Assembly: GCA_937892955.1 (NCBI GenBank)
Contig: CALBKH010000036.1
Location: 11,708 to 75,707 of the forward strand
Source of the DNA: an uncultured Alphaproteobacteria bacterium
GTDB taxonomy: Bacteria; Pseudomonadota; Alphaproteobacteria; Rhizobiales; Ancalomicrobiaceae
DNA: 64,000 nucleotides
Direction of reading: 5' to 3'
Below the pieces are notes generated by a model. It made no database searches. It worked only from the letters and a program-made list of their open reading frames with translations, and was not told where the DNA came from. Shown here piece by piece: positions 17,942 through 27,219 of the stretch (within the stretch, counting starts at the first letter, position 1; each line of letters opens with the position of its first letter). Made by a program: the position numbers and the translations under genes.

Positions 17942-18162
17942 GGCGGGAGCATGGGATCGGGTGTCCCGGTCCGCGGCCGCACGGAGCGACGCCGCTACGA
18001 GAACCGGGTGGCGCAGGTGGTCGCGTGGAAGCGTGTCGCCACCGGTTCTTCCACCGATCGGGAAACCCCTTTCGGTCGCCGCCGAAGCGATGACCCATCG
18101 CTCGTCGATGCGGCCGACCGATCCCCGGGCATCCCTTGGCGACGCGACCGGCGGCGACCTCA

Positions 18163-18197
18163 CGAAAACGCCGGGGGGCATCGGCCTCCCCGGCGTT
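18163..18197 (-). terminator. Terminator of the tctCBA operon
   Basis: On the minus strand AACGCCGGGG / CCCCGGCGTT forms a 10-bp stem with an 11-nt loop, ending in TTTT. It lies 25 bp beyond the tctA stop. Confidence 0.6.
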
Positions 18198-18221
18198 CGA
18201 CCTGGATCCTCTCGGTTCGTG

Positions 18222-19787
18222 TCACGGCTCTTCGGCGGTGATCGGCGAGGCGAGATTGTCGATCCGCTCGTGGAAGTCGGCGGACGGGGGCGTGGTTCGC
18301 GACGCGCGCCACGCCGCATAGAGCTGCAGCCCCACCAGCGCGACACTCATGGCGAGGAAGACCGCGCTGATCGGTCGCTCGACGAAGACGGTGAGATCGC
18401 CGCGCGACAGGATCATCGCCCGCCGGAAATCCTCCTCGAACCGCGGGCCGAGGACGAAGCCGAGCAGGATCGGCGCCGGGTGGAAGTCGAGGCGCAGGAG
18501 GGCATAGCCGAACAGGCCGATCACCAGCGTCGCCGCCACTTGGAACAGACTGCCGTTGGTGGAATAGACGCCGATGCAGATGAAGAACAGCGCCGAGGGA
18601 TAGAGGATGCCGTAGGGAATGCGGAGCATCCTGATCCACAGGCCGATGAGCGGGACGTTCAACACCATCAGCATGATGTTGCCGATCCAGAAACTGGCGA
18701 TGAGGCCCCAGAACAAATCGGGATGCTCGCTCATCAGCAACGGGCCGGGGGTGATCCCCTGGATGATCAGTGCGCCGAGCAGCAGCGCCATCACCGCGTC
18801 GCCGGGAATGCCGAGGCTCATGGTCGGAATGAAGTCACCCTGCACCGCGGAATGGGTGGAGGCTTCGGGGCAGGCGACGCCTTCGATGGCGCCGTGGCCG
18901 AACCGTTCCGGCGTCTTGGAGATCCGCTTCTCGGTCGCGTAGGAGACGAAGGAGGCGATGGTCGGGCCGGTGCCGGGGATGAGCGAGCACAGGCTGCCGA
19001 TCAACGTGCCGCGCAGGATCGGCCAACCGGCGGCCCGCAGCTCCTCGCGGCTGGGACGCATGTCTCTCAGCCGAACGCCGGCACCGGAGATGTCGACCGG
19101 TTTGACCGCGTTGACGCTCTTGATGAACTCGGCGATGCCGAAGAGCCCGAGCGCCAGCGCGATGATCTCGATGCCGTCGTAGAGTTCGTGGATGCCGAAG
19201 GTGAAGCGCGCCGCGCCGGTGTTCACGTCGGTGCCGACCATGCCGAGGATGAGGCCGAGCAGCGTCATTGCGATGCCCTTCAGCGGCGAACCACGCGCCA
19301 ACGTCGAGCCGACCAGCAGGCCGAGCAACATCAGCGCGCAGATTTCCGCCGGCCCGAACTCGAGCGCCACTTTGACCAGGACGGGCGCGAAGAACACCAT
19401 CATGGTGATGCCGAAGGAGGCGCCGACGAACGAAGCCAGCATGGTGATGCCGAGAGCGCTGCCGCCTCGCCCCATCTTGGTCAGCGGATAGCCGTCGAGG
19501 CAGGTCACCGCATGCGGCGGGTGACAGGGCAGGTTGAGCAGGATCGAACAGATCGCCCCGCCGTACTGCGCCCCGTAGTAGATGCCGGCGAGCATCAACA
19601 GCGCCGAGACGTGGTTCATGCCGAAGGTCAGCGGCATCAGGATCGAGATCGCCGACATCACCCCCATGCCGGGAAGGACGCCGACGAGGTTGCCGACGAA
19701 GACGCCGACGAAACACCAGAGCAGATTGTGCGGCTGCAGAGCCACGCCGAACCCGTACCACAGGTCGGTCAGAGCGGTCGTGATCAT
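18222..19787 (-). CDS. tctA: Tripartite tricarboxylate transporter large permease (TctA)
   Basis: 521 aa multi-span inner-membrane protein, the usual TctA length. Landmarks are FVGVFVGNLVGVLPGMGVMSAISILMPL near the N-terminus, YYGAQYGGAICSILLNLPCHPPHAVTCLDGYPL, and the second repeat GTLIGSLCSLIPGTGPTIASFVSYATEKRISK and FIPTMSLGIPGDAVMALLLGAL. TctA forms the carboxylate channel with TctB and receives substrate from the periplasmic TctC. The gene order tctC-tctB-tctA with a 6-bp gap to tctB supports one operon. Cargo could be a tricarboxylate or an aromatic/dicarboxylic acid. Confidence 0.92.
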   Translation of the reverse strand: MITTALTDLWYGFGVALQPHNLLWCFVGVFVGNLVGVLPGMGVMSAISILMPLTFGMNHVSALLMLAGIYYGAQYGGAICSILLNLPCHPPHAVTCLDGYPLTKMGRGGSALGITMLASFVGASFGITMMVFFAPVLVKVALEFGPAEICALMLLGLLVGSTLARGSPLKGIAMTLLGLILGMVGTDVNTGAARFTFGIHELYDGIEIIALALGLFGIAEFIKSVNAVKPVDISGAGVRLRDMRPSREELRAAGWPILRGTLIGSLCSLIPGTGPTIASFVSYATEKRISKTPERFGHGAIEGVACPEASTHSAVQGDFIPTMSLGIPGDAVMALLLGALIIQGITPGPLLMSEHPDLFWGLIASFWIGNIMLMVLNVPLIGLWIRMLRIPYGILYPSALFFICIGVYSTNGSLFQVAATLVIGLFGYALLRLDFHPAPILLGFVLGPRFEEDFRRAMILSRGDLTVFVERPISAVFLAMSVALVGLQLYAAWRASRTTPPSADFHERIDNLASPITAEEP

Positions 19788-19793
19788 GGGATC

Positions 19794-20276
19794 TCACCAG
19801 CGGAACAGGGGGAACGACACCTTCAGACCGAAGGAGAAGAGGCCGACACCGAGGACGGTGACCACGGCGGCGAGGGTCAGTGCGCGACGCCAGCCGTGCG
19901 AGCGATCGCCCAACGCGGCGATCAGCACGCAGGCGAAGGTCGCCGGCACCAGACCGGCCCAGGCGCCGAGGGCGATGAAGGCGAGGACACCGGCGACGAT
20001 CGCGGCGCCACCGCGCAGGTCGAGCGGGCCGGCGACCGTGTGTCCGGGTCGGTCGGAGGTATGGACGTCGATCCGATCGCTCGCCCATGCCCTGAGGGCG
20101 ATGACCACCCCGATCCCGGCGAGGACCCCACCGAGGACGACGGGCAGGTAGCCCGGCCCCATGCGGGTCAGCGAGCCGATCTGATAGGTTCGAGCCTCGA
20201 ATACGACGGCGAGACCGATGACGGTCATCGTCGCTCCGGCCAGGACGTCACGCAGACGCCCGGTGGTTTCGGTCAT
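19794..20276 (-). CDS. tctB: Tripartite tricarboxylate transporter small permease (TctB)
   Basis: 160 aa membrane protein with about four hydrophobic segments, as in TctB. It contains EARTYQIGSLTRMGPGYLPVVLGGVLAGIGVVIAL, close to the family's MGPGxFP motif. The ATG at 20276 is taken from the start of this homology. It lies six bases before tctA and 173 bp after tctC. Confidence 0.88.
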   Translation of the reverse strand: MTETTGRLRDVLAGATMTVIGLAVVFEARTYQIGSLTRMGPGYLPVVLGGVLAGIGVVIALRAWASDRIDVHTSDRPGHTVAGPLDLRGGAAIVAGVLAFIALGAWAGLVPATFACVLIAALGDRSHGWRRALTLAAVVTVLGVGLFSFGLKVSFPLFRW

Positions 20277-20449
20277 GTGATCCTCCTCGGATCTCGGTCG
20301 AGTGTCGATCGAAAGGGAGGCCGCGTCGGTTCGCGCGACTTCGCTCCCTCCTGCCGGGAAGGGGCCGGAGATCACCTCGCAGGACGACACCTGTCGGCGG
20401 TACCGCGGGGGCCGTGGACTGCGGGATGCTCCGGCACCTCTCGCCGCGA

Positions 20450-21427
20450 TCAGCCGGGTGCGCCGAGGCTGATGTTCTTTTCCTTGATGACGCGCGCGAA
20501 GCCGTCGTACTCGCGGGCCACCAGGGCTTCGAGGGCGGCGGGGCCGAGAGGTTCGGGTTCGAAGCCCGCCGCGCGCATCGCCTTCACGGTGTCCTCGTCC
20601 TTCAACGCGTCCTGGAGCGCCGCCTGCAGGCGGGTGAGCGCCGGCGCCGGCGTGCCGGCCGGCGCGAGGAGCGCGAACCACGACCGCGCTTCGACGTTCA
20701 CACCGGTCTCCGCCAACGTGGGCAGGTCGGGCAGGGCCGGCAGACGTTTGGCGCCGGTCACGGCGAGGGGGCGCAGACGCTCGCCTTGGATCATCGGCAG
20801 CGCGCCGTTGGGCGTCTCGATGACGACGTCGACCTCGCCGGCCATGAGTGCGGTCAAGGTCGGAGCCGAGCCCTTGAACGGCACATGGGCGCCGGTGAGG
20901 CCGGTGGCGCCGAAGATCCGCTCGAGCGAAAGGTGCTGCACCGTGCCGACCCCGGGGGTCGCGTAGTTGAGTTTGCCCGGGTTGGCCTTGCCCCAGGCGA
21001 TCAGCTCGGCGAGCGTCTTGTAGGGCGCATCCTTGTTCACCAGCAGGATGAACGGGGCTTCGGTGATCATGCCGATCGGGGTGAACGACTTGAACGTGTC
21101 GTAGCGCAGATTGCGATAGAGATGCGGGGCGATGACGAGCGCGCTCGACGTCGCCAGAAGCAGGGTGTAGCCGTCCGGCGTCGACCCGGCGACGCGACCG
21201 GCACCGAGGGTCGAGCCGGCGCCGCCGACGTTCTCGACCACCACGGTCTGACCGACGACGCGCTCGAGACCACGGGCGACGATGCGACCGGCGGAATCGG
21301 TCGGGCCGCCCGGCGCGAACGGAACCACGACCGTGACGGAGCGGCTGGGAAAGGTCTCGGCCGCAGACGCGCCTCCCCCGGCGACCGCCAGAACGGCGGT
21401 CAGCACACAAGCCAGAATTCTCTTCAT
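20450..21427 (-). CDS. tctC: Tripartite tricarboxylate transporter substrate-binding protein (TctC/Bug family)
   Basis: 325 aa. A Sec signal peptide covers residues 1-23 (KRILACVLTAVLAVAGGGASA before AETFPSRSVTVVVPF). Bug-family landmarks are VVVPFAPGGPTDSAGRIVA, VVVENVGGAGSTLGAGRVA-STPDGYTLL and the NPGKLNYATPGVGTVQHLS segment. It delivers a carboxylate to TctAB. The upstream 290-bp gap, shared with a divergent MarR gene, should contain its promoter. Confidence 0.9.
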   Translation of the reverse strand: MKRILACVLTAVLAVAGGGASAAETFPSRSVTVVVPFAPGGPTDSAGRIVARGLERVVGQTVVVENVGGAGSTLGAGRVAGSTPDGYTLLLATSSALVIAPHLYRNLRYDTFKSFTPIGMITEAPFILLVNKDAPYKTLAELIAWGKANPGKLNYATPGVGTVQHLSLERIFGATGLTGAHVPFKGSAPTLTALMAGEVDVVIETPNGALPMIQGERLRPLAVTGAKRLPALPDLPTLAETGVNVEARSWFALLAPAGTPAPALTRLQAALQDALKDEDTVKAMRAAGFEPEPLGPAALEALVAREYDGFARVIKEKNISLGAPG

Positions 21428-21717
21428 GACGTCCTCCCGGATGGCCCGGACGAAGTGGTCACGGGCGTGCCCTCGAAGTTTCTTTTGGTTCGTTCGGATA
21501 CGGCCGGATCCCCACCTCTTCGGATGGGCTTCGCATTCGACGTTCGACGAATGCCGGCCGGATCAAAGTGACAGCCGGATTTCGATCACACAATTTCATG
21601 TTCGCGATCGCAATCATCTCATTCCGGCATATCTCCGGCCGATCGCTATTTTTAAGTCTTCCTGATATCGTGCCGCAGCCGTGATCGGTTCCCTCGCGCA
21701 CACCGGATTCGACCTCG

Positions 21718-22146
21718 ATGCCGCCTCGCACGATCTACCTTTTGTCTCGTCTTCACTACATGCTTCGACAGAAGATCGATCGTCTTCTGGCGGACACCGG
21801 CGTCACCGCCGTTCACTATACGATCTTGAGCATGCTCCAATCGCGAGACACACTTTCTTCTGCGGAAATCGCTCGACGTTATTACGTGACTCCGCAATCG
21901 ATGAACGAGATCATCTCGTCTCTGGAGCGCCAAGGACTGGTGTCGCGCATGCCCAGCCCGGAGAATCGGCGGATCCTTCTGGTGCGGCTGACCGAGCGGG
22001 GCAGCGAGCTCCTCGCCCGTTGCGACGCCATCGCCGATGAGGTCGAAGGCGAGTTGACGTCGGTGCTCCCGCCGGATCGGCGGGCGGCGTTTCGCGACAT
22101 GCTGCAGGAGATCTGGCGTCACGCCGTGAAGGAGAAGCATGCCTGA
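21718..22146 (+). CDS. MarR family transcriptional regulator
   Basis: 142 aa. The winged helix runs from about residue 30 to 95 (VTAVHYTILSMLQSRDTLSSAEIARRYYVTPQSMNEIISSLERQGLV) with the wing MPSPENRRILLVRLTERG. It is divergent from tctC and convergent with a LysR gene, so it may control tctCBA or the second gentisate module. The upstream region is AT-rich; the ribosome-binding site is weak. It is distinct in sequence from the MarR at 17.4 kb. Confidence 0.85.
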   Translation: MPPRTIYLLSRLHYMLRQKIDRLLADTGVTAVHYTILSMLQSRDTLSSAEIARRYYVTPQSMNEIISSLERQGLVSRMPSPENRRILLVRLTERGSELLARCDAIADEVEGELTSVLPPDRRAAFRDMLQEIWRHAVKEKHA

Positions 22147-22199
22147 CGCCGGGGCGTCCGGTTCACGACCGACCGACCGTTCGCGCCGCGGTTCTCGCC

Positions 22200-23150
22200 T
22201 CACCCGTCGACGCGCGGGCGGCGACCGGCGGTGAGCAGGGTGCCGCGCCAGAAGCGGCGCTCCACCAGGACCGCAATCTGATCGAGGATCAGCGCTTTCA
22301 CTTCCTCCATGGCGCGAGACGAGCGCGACGACTTGCGCCGCACCATCGAGAGCCGCCAACTGGCTCGCGGTTCCAGCGGTATCGCCCTCACCCGGCCGGC
22401 TTCGATGTCGCCGACGATCTCGGCGTGGCTGAAGATGGTACAGCCCAGACCGGCGGCGACCATGGCGCGGGTCGTTCGTATGCCGTCGACCTCGTGGACG
22501 ATGTTGGGCTGAAAGCCGTTGTCGGCGGCATAGCGCTCGACCACCGGACGCAGGCTGTGCGGACGCGCCGGCAGGATCAGCGGCAAGCCGGCCAGATTGC
22601 GGGCGGGAAAGACCAGATCGTTCTCCACCGGCAGGGCGATGGGTGTGATCACGCACAGCGGTTCGTCGACGAGCGGCACGATCTCCAATTCGGGCGCCAT
22701 CTCGGGGCTGTAGAAGACGGCGATGTCGACTTCGCCCGCCAACACCCAGCCGTGGATGATGCCGCTGAAGCCCTCGCGGATATGCAGCGAGATGCGCGGA
22801 AACTTCTCCCGGCAGGCCATCACCAGAAGCGGGCTCAGCACCTCGCTGGTGGCCGGCGGCAGTGCCACTCGGACGTGGCCGGTCGGTTCCTTGGCCAGGC
22901 TCTGAACGTCGGCCTCGACGGCCGAGAGTTCGCGCATCAGCGCCTCGGATCGTTCCAGGAGGACATGACCGGCATCGGTCAGACGGACGCCGCGGCCGTG
23001 TCGGGCGAGGAGCTTGGCGCCGAGTTGATGCTCCAGACGATCGACGCGGCGGCTCAGCGCCGATTGGGCGATGCGCAACTGGGTCGCCGCACGCGAGAAA
23101 CTCTCCTGGCGCGCCACCGCGACGAAGGCTTCGAGATCGCGAAAATCCAT
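22200..23150 (-). CDS. LysR family transcriptional regulator
   Basis: 316 aa, the LysR norm. The N-terminal winged HTH is MDFRDLEAFVAVARQESFSRAATQLRIAQSALSRRVDRLEHQLGAKLLARHGRGVRLTDAG, quoted here as residues 1-60 with the key helix AQSALSRRVDRLE. The effector domain spans about residues 90-300. GGAG lies before the ATG. It is divergent from the FAH-dioxygenase-hydroxylase operon with a 114-bp gap, the classic arrangement for LysR activation of catabolic genes. Confidence 0.9.
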   Translation of the reverse strand: MDFRDLEAFVAVARQESFSRAATQLRIAQSALSRRVDRLEHQLGAKLLARHGRGVRLTDAGHVLLERSEALMRELSAVEADVQSLAKEPTGHVRVALPPATSEVLSPLLVMACREKFPRISLHIREGFSGIIHGWVLAGEVDIAVFYSPEMAPELEIVPLVDEPLCVITPIALPVENDLVFPARNLAGLPLILPARPHSLRPVVERYAADNGFQPNIVHEVDGIRTTRAMVAAGLGCTIFSHAEIVGDIEAGRVRAIPLEPRASWRLSMVRRKSSRSSRAMEEVKALILDQIAVLVERRFWRGTLLTAGRRPRVDG

Positions 23151-23173
23151 CGACCCATCTCCAAATTAGATGA

Positions 23174-23202
23174 ATGGTATGCTCGCAATATAATTGTGTC
23201 AA
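23174..23202 (-). promoter_or_regulatory. Candidate promoter of the LysR gene
   Basis: On the minus strand TTGACA (23197-23202), a 17-bp spacer and TACCAT (23174-23179) lie 24-52 bp before the LysR start. The surrounding AT-rich 114-bp gap should also bind LysR and carry the rightward promoter. Confidence 0.5.
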
Positions 23203-23264
23203 TTCTTCAGTTCGGACACTCTCGCCGGCGACAAGCTCAGTGCGCTCTGCGAAGGGGGGTTCGC

Positions 23265-24164
23265 ATGAAATTGATCCGCTTCGACGGCGGTCGTATCGGT
23301 GTCACCGATGGAAATAAAGTAGCCGACGTCACGAGATACTGCGGAACTTCCGAAGAATGGCCGCCGGTTGCGATGAACCGCCTGATCCGTGACTTCGAAG
23401 TCCTACGTGAAGAGCTGAAAAAAGCTCTCGAAGAGCAAGGTAACATCGACTTCTCGCAAGTCCGGCTGGAAACGCCGGTGCCTTGGCCGAACAAGCTGTT
23501 GGCGTTTCCGGTCAACTATCACGATCACGCCACCGAGATGGCCTCGACGGGTCTGGCCAACATCCAGGGCTTCTTCCTGAAGGCCAATTCGTCGCTTTCG
23601 GGCGCCGGGGAGCCGATCGAGTTGCCCGACCTGCCCGGCCGACCGGTCCACCACGAGTGCGAACTCGGCGTGGTGATCGGCAAGGCGGGCCGTCAGATCC
23701 CGGTGGAGCACGCTCTCGAACACGTCTTCGGTTACGCCTGCCTGATCGACGTCACGGTGCGGGGGCGGGAGGAGCGCGTCATGCGCAAATCCTACGACAC
23801 GTTCACGCCGGTCGGCCCGTGGATCGTGACCGCCGACGAGATCGGTGACCCGGGGGCGCTCGACATGAAGCTGTGGGTCGGCGACGAGCTGCGCCAGCAT
23901 GCCAACACGCGCGATCTGATCGTGTCCCTTCCCGAGATGATCGCCGTGGCCTCGTCCGCCGCGACGCTCCACCCGGGCGACATCATCGCCACTGGTACGC
24001 CCGCCGGCGTCGGCCCGATCGAGGACGGCGACAGCGTCCGCATCGCGATCGAGCGCGTCGGCGAGATGACGGTGCGCGTCGTGCGCGGCGCCCTCGGGCG
24101 CAACGTCGTCTTCGAAAAACCCTACGAATTCAAGCGGGCCGGCACCCAGGGAGGACAATCATGA
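23265..24164 (+). CDS. Fumarylacetoacetate hydrolase family protein
   Basis: 299 aa FAH-family enzyme with a full N-terminal subdomain. Landmarks are NKLLAFPVNYHDHATEM near residues 78-94, GFFLKANSSLSG, HHECELGVVIGKAG (metal ligands), CLIDVTVRGREERVMRKSYDTFTPVGPWI and LHPGDIIATGTPAGVGPIEDGD. GGGGGG precedes the ATG at 23265. Its stop overlaps the start of the next gene (ATGA). It is the third FAH-family gene in the window and most like 10.6 kb in architecture. Role in cleaving a ring-opened product is inferred from its partners. Confidence 0.85.
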   Translation: MKLIRFDGGRIGVTDGNKVADVTRYCGTSEEWPPVAMNRLIRDFEVLREELKKALEEQGNIDFSQVRLETPVPWPNKLLAFPVNYHDHATEMASTGLANIQGFFLKANSSLSGAGEPIELPDLPGRPVHHECELGVVIGKAGRQIPVEHALEHVFGYACLIDVTVRGREERVMRKSYDTFTPVGPWIVTADEIGDPGALDMKLWVGDELRQHANTRDLIVSLPEMIAVASSAATLHPGDIIATGTPAGVGPIEDGDSVRIAIERVGEMTVRVVRGALGRNVVFEKPYEFKRAGTQGGQS

Positions 24165-25138
24165 GCGACTCGATCCGAGCCGGAATCGATGCCGCACGCG
24201 GTCTCGACGATCTCTACCCGGTCTTCGCCGAAGGCCGCCTCACCGCCGGGTGGCACAAGAAGCGGCCGTCGCTGTGGCGCGAACCGCGCACCGAATTCAG
24301 GCCGCGGCGGTGGCGTTACGCCGAAGCCGCGGCCGCCATGGACAAGGCCGGCGAATGGATGAGCACCGAGGACGCCGAACGGCGCAACCTCTTGATGTTC
24401 AACCCGGTCGGCGACAACGACTACGACACGGTGCGCACCATCGTCTCCGCCTACCAGATGATCCAGCCGGGCGAATACGCCCGCACGCATCGCCACACCG
24501 CCAATGCCATGCGCCTCATCCTCGACGGCGAGCCCGGCGTCTACACGGTGGTGAACGGTCTCAAGATTCCGATGCGGCCCGGCGACTTCCTGCTGACGCC
24601 GAACTGGTACTGGCACAGCCACTACAACGAGGGGGCGGCCAAGGCCTATTGGATCGATTTCCTCGACGTTCCCCTGGTGCATCGCCTCGAGCCGATGTTC
24701 GCCGAGGATCTTCCGGCGGTTCATCAGACCGTCGAGGCCGAGCCGGATCCCGACACCTGCCCCTTCGTCTTCACCCGCGCCCGGGTGATCGCCGAGCTGG
24801 GCTGGCAACCGAAACGGAGCGGTGGGGGCAAGCGACTGCTCCTGCCGACGCAGGCGTACATCCCGACCGTCGCGGTCAGCTATCTCCAACTCCCCGCCGG
24901 AACGAGCGAGGCGGCCGGTCGCACCACCGCCAGCCGCATCTTCGCCGTGACCTCCGGCGAAGGCCGGGCGACGCTCGGCGGCGAGAGCTTCGACTGGGGT
25001 CGCGGCGACGTCTTCTGCCTGCCGTCCTGGCACGCCTTCGAGATCGAGGCCTCGTCGGATGCGCTCATCCTCGAGGTCTCGGACGAGCCGACGCTGCGCA
25101 AGCTCGGCTTCTTCCGCGAAGAGCCGTCGGCCAGCTGA
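24161..25138 (+). CDS. Gentisate 1,2-dioxygenase-like bicupin protein
   Basis: 325 aa. The N-terminal cupin has GEYARTHRHTANAMRLILDG with His110 and His112 and a WYWHSH motif giving His152 as third iron ligand. A second cupin lies at about residues 245-310 (GRTTASRIFAVTSGEGRATLGGE). It is clearly related to gentisate dioxygenase but diverges from the copy at 7.4 kb (for example RTHRHT against PNHKHS), so it may prefer a substituted gentisate, 1-hydroxy-2-naphthoate or salicylate. GGAGGACAATC precedes the ATG. It is translationally coupled to the FAH gene and followed by a flavin hydroxylase. Confidence 0.82.
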   Translation: MSDSIRAGIDAARGLDDLYPVFAEGRLTAGWHKKRPSLWREPRTEFRPRRWRYAEAAAAMDKAGEWMSTEDAERRNLLMFNPVGDNDYDTVRTIVSAYQMIQPGEYARTHRHTANAMRLILDGEPGVYTVVNGLKIPMRPGDFLLTPNWYWHSHYNEGAAKAYWIDFLDVPLVHRLEPMFAEDLPAVHQTVEAEPDPDTCPFVFTRARVIAELGWQPKRSGGGKRLLLPTQAYIPTVAVSYLQLPAGTSEAAGRTTASRIFAVTSGEGRATLGGESFDWGRGDVFCLPSWHAFEIEASSDALILEVSDEPTLRKLGFFREEPSAS

Positions 25139-25241
25139 CCGACGCCCGCGATCGGCGCGACGCGTCGGTCGCGGAAGGCCGTGTACCGAAGAACGAACGA
25201 ACCACCAGACGAACCCCGTTCGCGGGGTCGAGGGAACAGTC

Positions 25242-26438
25242 ATGGGCAAACCACACGTGATCATCGCCGGTGGCGGCATCGGCGGAATGGCGGCGGCGTT
25301 GTCGCTGCTGCGCAAGGGCATCGACGTCGACATCTACGAACAGGCGCAGGAATTCCGCGAGGTCGGCGCCGGCATCCAGATCAGCCCGAACGGCAATCGG
25401 TGCCTCGATCATCTCGGGGTCTTCGAGCAACTGAAGGTTCTGTCCTGCGACGCGGACGGCAAAGAGATCCGGCTGTGGAACAGCGGACGGACGTGGAAGC
25501 TGTTCGATCTCGGACAGGAAGCGGTGGCGCGCTACGGCTATCCCTATCTCACCGTCTACCGGCCGGACCTGCTCCAGGTGCTGACCGACGCGGTGCGGGC
25601 TCTGAAGCCGGACGCGTTGCATCTCGGCGCCAAAGCGAGCGACTGCACGCAGAACGGCGGCGAGGTGGTGCTCCATCTGGACGGCGGCGCGAAGGTCACG
25701 GGCGACGTCCTGATCGGTGCGGACGGCGTCCATTCGCGGATCCGCAACGTGCTCCACGGCGAGAGCAAGGCGCGCTTCTCCGGCATGATGGCGTGGCGCG
25801 GCGTGATCCCGATGGAACGCCTGCCGTCCCACATGACACGACGCGTGGCGACCAACTGGGTCGGCCCGGGCGCCCATGTCGTCTGCTACCCGTTGCGCGG
25901 CGGCAAGCTGATGAACTTCGTCGCCACGGTCAACCGTGACGACTGGCAGATCGAATCCTGGAGCACCGAAGGGTCCGTCGACGAGTGCCGCAAGGATTTC
26001 GTCGGTTGGCACGAGGACATCCAGACGATGATCTCCGCGGCGCCGTCGCTCTTCAAATGGGCGTTGATGGGGTGGCCGCCGATGGACCGGTGGACGATCG
26101 GTCGGACGACGCTGCTCGGCGACGCCTGCCATTCGACGCTGCCCTTCCTGGCGCAGGGCGCCGTGATGGCGCTCGAGGATTCGGTCGTGCTCGGGCGGGC
26201 CTTCGAGGCGTCCGGCGACGACGTTGCGCAGGCCCTCGCCCGCTACGAGAAGGCGCGCATCGACGTCACCCGCCGCAAGGTGCTCGGCGCTTCCGCCAAC
26301 ACCGAGCGCTTCCACAATCCGGCTCTCGCCACCGAAGAGGGCGCGAAGGCCTACATCGACGAGCAGTGGAGCCGCGAAGCGATCCTGCAGCGTTACGAGT
26401 GGATCTTCACCGACGACGTCACCCGGAACCCGATCTGA
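25242..26438 (+). CDS. FAD-dependent aromatic hydroxylase (salicylate hydroxylase-like)
   Basis: 398 aa class A flavin monooxygenase. The nucleotide site is VIIAGGGIGGMAAALSLL at residues 6-23, followed by the DIYEQA strand end; the DG motif is IGADGVHSRIRN and the GD motif is LLGDACHSTLPFLAQGAVMALEDSVVLG. The GDACHSTLPFLAQGA form is common among salicylate hydroxylase-like enzymes and differs from the GDAAHPTHQYFAQGA of the 8.6-kb copy, suggesting a different hydroxybenzoate. It follows the cupin dioxygenase by 103 bp and ends before two hairpins. Confidence 0.83.
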   Translation: MGKPHVIIAGGGIGGMAAALSLLRKGIDVDIYEQAQEFREVGAGIQISPNGNRCLDHLGVFEQLKVLSCDADGKEIRLWNSGRTWKLFDLGQEAVARYGYPYLTVYRPDLLQVLTDAVRALKPDALHLGAKASDCTQNGGEVVLHLDGGAKVTGDVLIGADGVHSRIRNVLHGESKARFSGMMAWRGVIPMERLPSHMTRRVATNWVGPGAHVVCYPLRGGKLMNFVATVNRDDWQIESWSTEGSVDECRKDFVGWHEDIQTMISAAPSLFKWALMGWPPMDRWTIGRTTLLGDACHSTLPFLAQGAVMALEDSVVLGRAFEASGDDVAQALARYEKARIDVTRRKVLGASANTERFHNPALATEEGAKAYIDEQWSREAILQRYEWIFTDDVTRNPI

Positions 26439-26453
26439 CCGGTCGGCGACCCG

Positions 26454-26487
26454 CCGCCCGCCGAAGCGCATGCGCCGCGGCGGGCGG
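26454..26487. repeat. GC hairpin after the second hydroxylase
   Basis: A perfect 10-bp inverted repeat (CCGCCCGCCG / CGGCGGGCGG) with a 14-nt loop, 15 bp beyond the stop codon. No T tract, so more likely a 3'-end structure than the terminator itself. Confidence 0.4.
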
Positions 26488-26534
26488 GGCCGGCGGTCCC
26501 TCTCCCGAGTTCGCCGACCCGACAGGGGCACCTC

Positions 26535-26574
26535 GACCATCGCCGACGCGGACCGTCCGGCGATGGTCGTCTTT
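26535..26574 (+). terminator. Terminator of the LysR-linked catabolic operon
   Basis: GACCATCGCCG / CGGCGATGGTC (11-bp stem, 12-nt loop) followed by GTCTTTTC, about 100 bp after the hydroxylase stop. Weak T tract but a strong stem. Confidence 0.6.
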
Positions 26575-26738
26575 TCGTGCCGATGCGCCGTCCGACCATC
26601 ACCACCGCGAACACCGGACCGCGGTCGTCGCCGGGCCCGCACCGGACACGCGGCAAATCCTCCCGCCACTCGGTCGTTTCGGCGCGGGCCGGCACGGGGC
26701 GTGGAACGCCTCGATTTCCGATCGGAGGCGTCGTCCCC

Positions 26739-27029
26739 GTGAGCCGTCCGGATGCAACTCGAGTCGCCCCCCTCGACGATCGCGATGTCGACGGCGCTTC
26801 TCCACCCGCCTATCGATCGGAGGCGGCGCTGGCCCGCGAGCTGGCGATCGATCCTCGGCGCCTACGGGTCCTGCGGGAGATCGGCCTCACCTCTCCGGTG
26901 AATCTCGCCGGTCGCCACGTCTACGATCGCACCGAGGCACGCCGCTGCGCGGTGCTGCTGCGGTTCCAGCGGCGAGGTGTCGGTCTCGATGAATGCGGCC
27001 GCCTCTTCGGTGATGAACGAGACGGCTGA
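26739..27029 (+). CDS. Small MerR-type helix-turn-helix protein
   Basis: 96 aa if started at the GTG at 26739, which has GGAGG 11 bases upstream. Residues about 25-92 look like a bare MerR DNA-binding domain: SEAALARELAIDPRRLRVLREIGL, then a Y-D-R-T-E-A turn (HVYDRTEARRCAVLLRFQRRG) and GLDECGRLFGD. There is no effector or metal-binding C-terminus. It stands alone between the second hydroxylase and the MFS gene. Real gene probable but not certain; target unknown. Confidence 0.55.
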   Translation: MSRPDATRVAPLDDRDVDGASPPAYRSEAALARELAIDPRRLRVLREIGLTSPVNLAGRHVYDRTEARRCAVLLRFQRRGVGLDECGRLFGDERDG

Positions 27030-27219
27030 AGGCGGATCTCCCCCCGCTGCCGCGAGCGGCCCGCCGAGGTTTCGGCGGGCGAACGTCGATCGACCTCGAG
27101 GATGCCACCGCAACGGGCGTCGCGCCGCGCGCCGCTTCTTTCCGACCCGCCGGAAGTGGTTCGCGGATCGCACCGCCGAAGACGGGATAAAAGAGGGGAT
27201 CGGGCGGTGTCGACGACGA

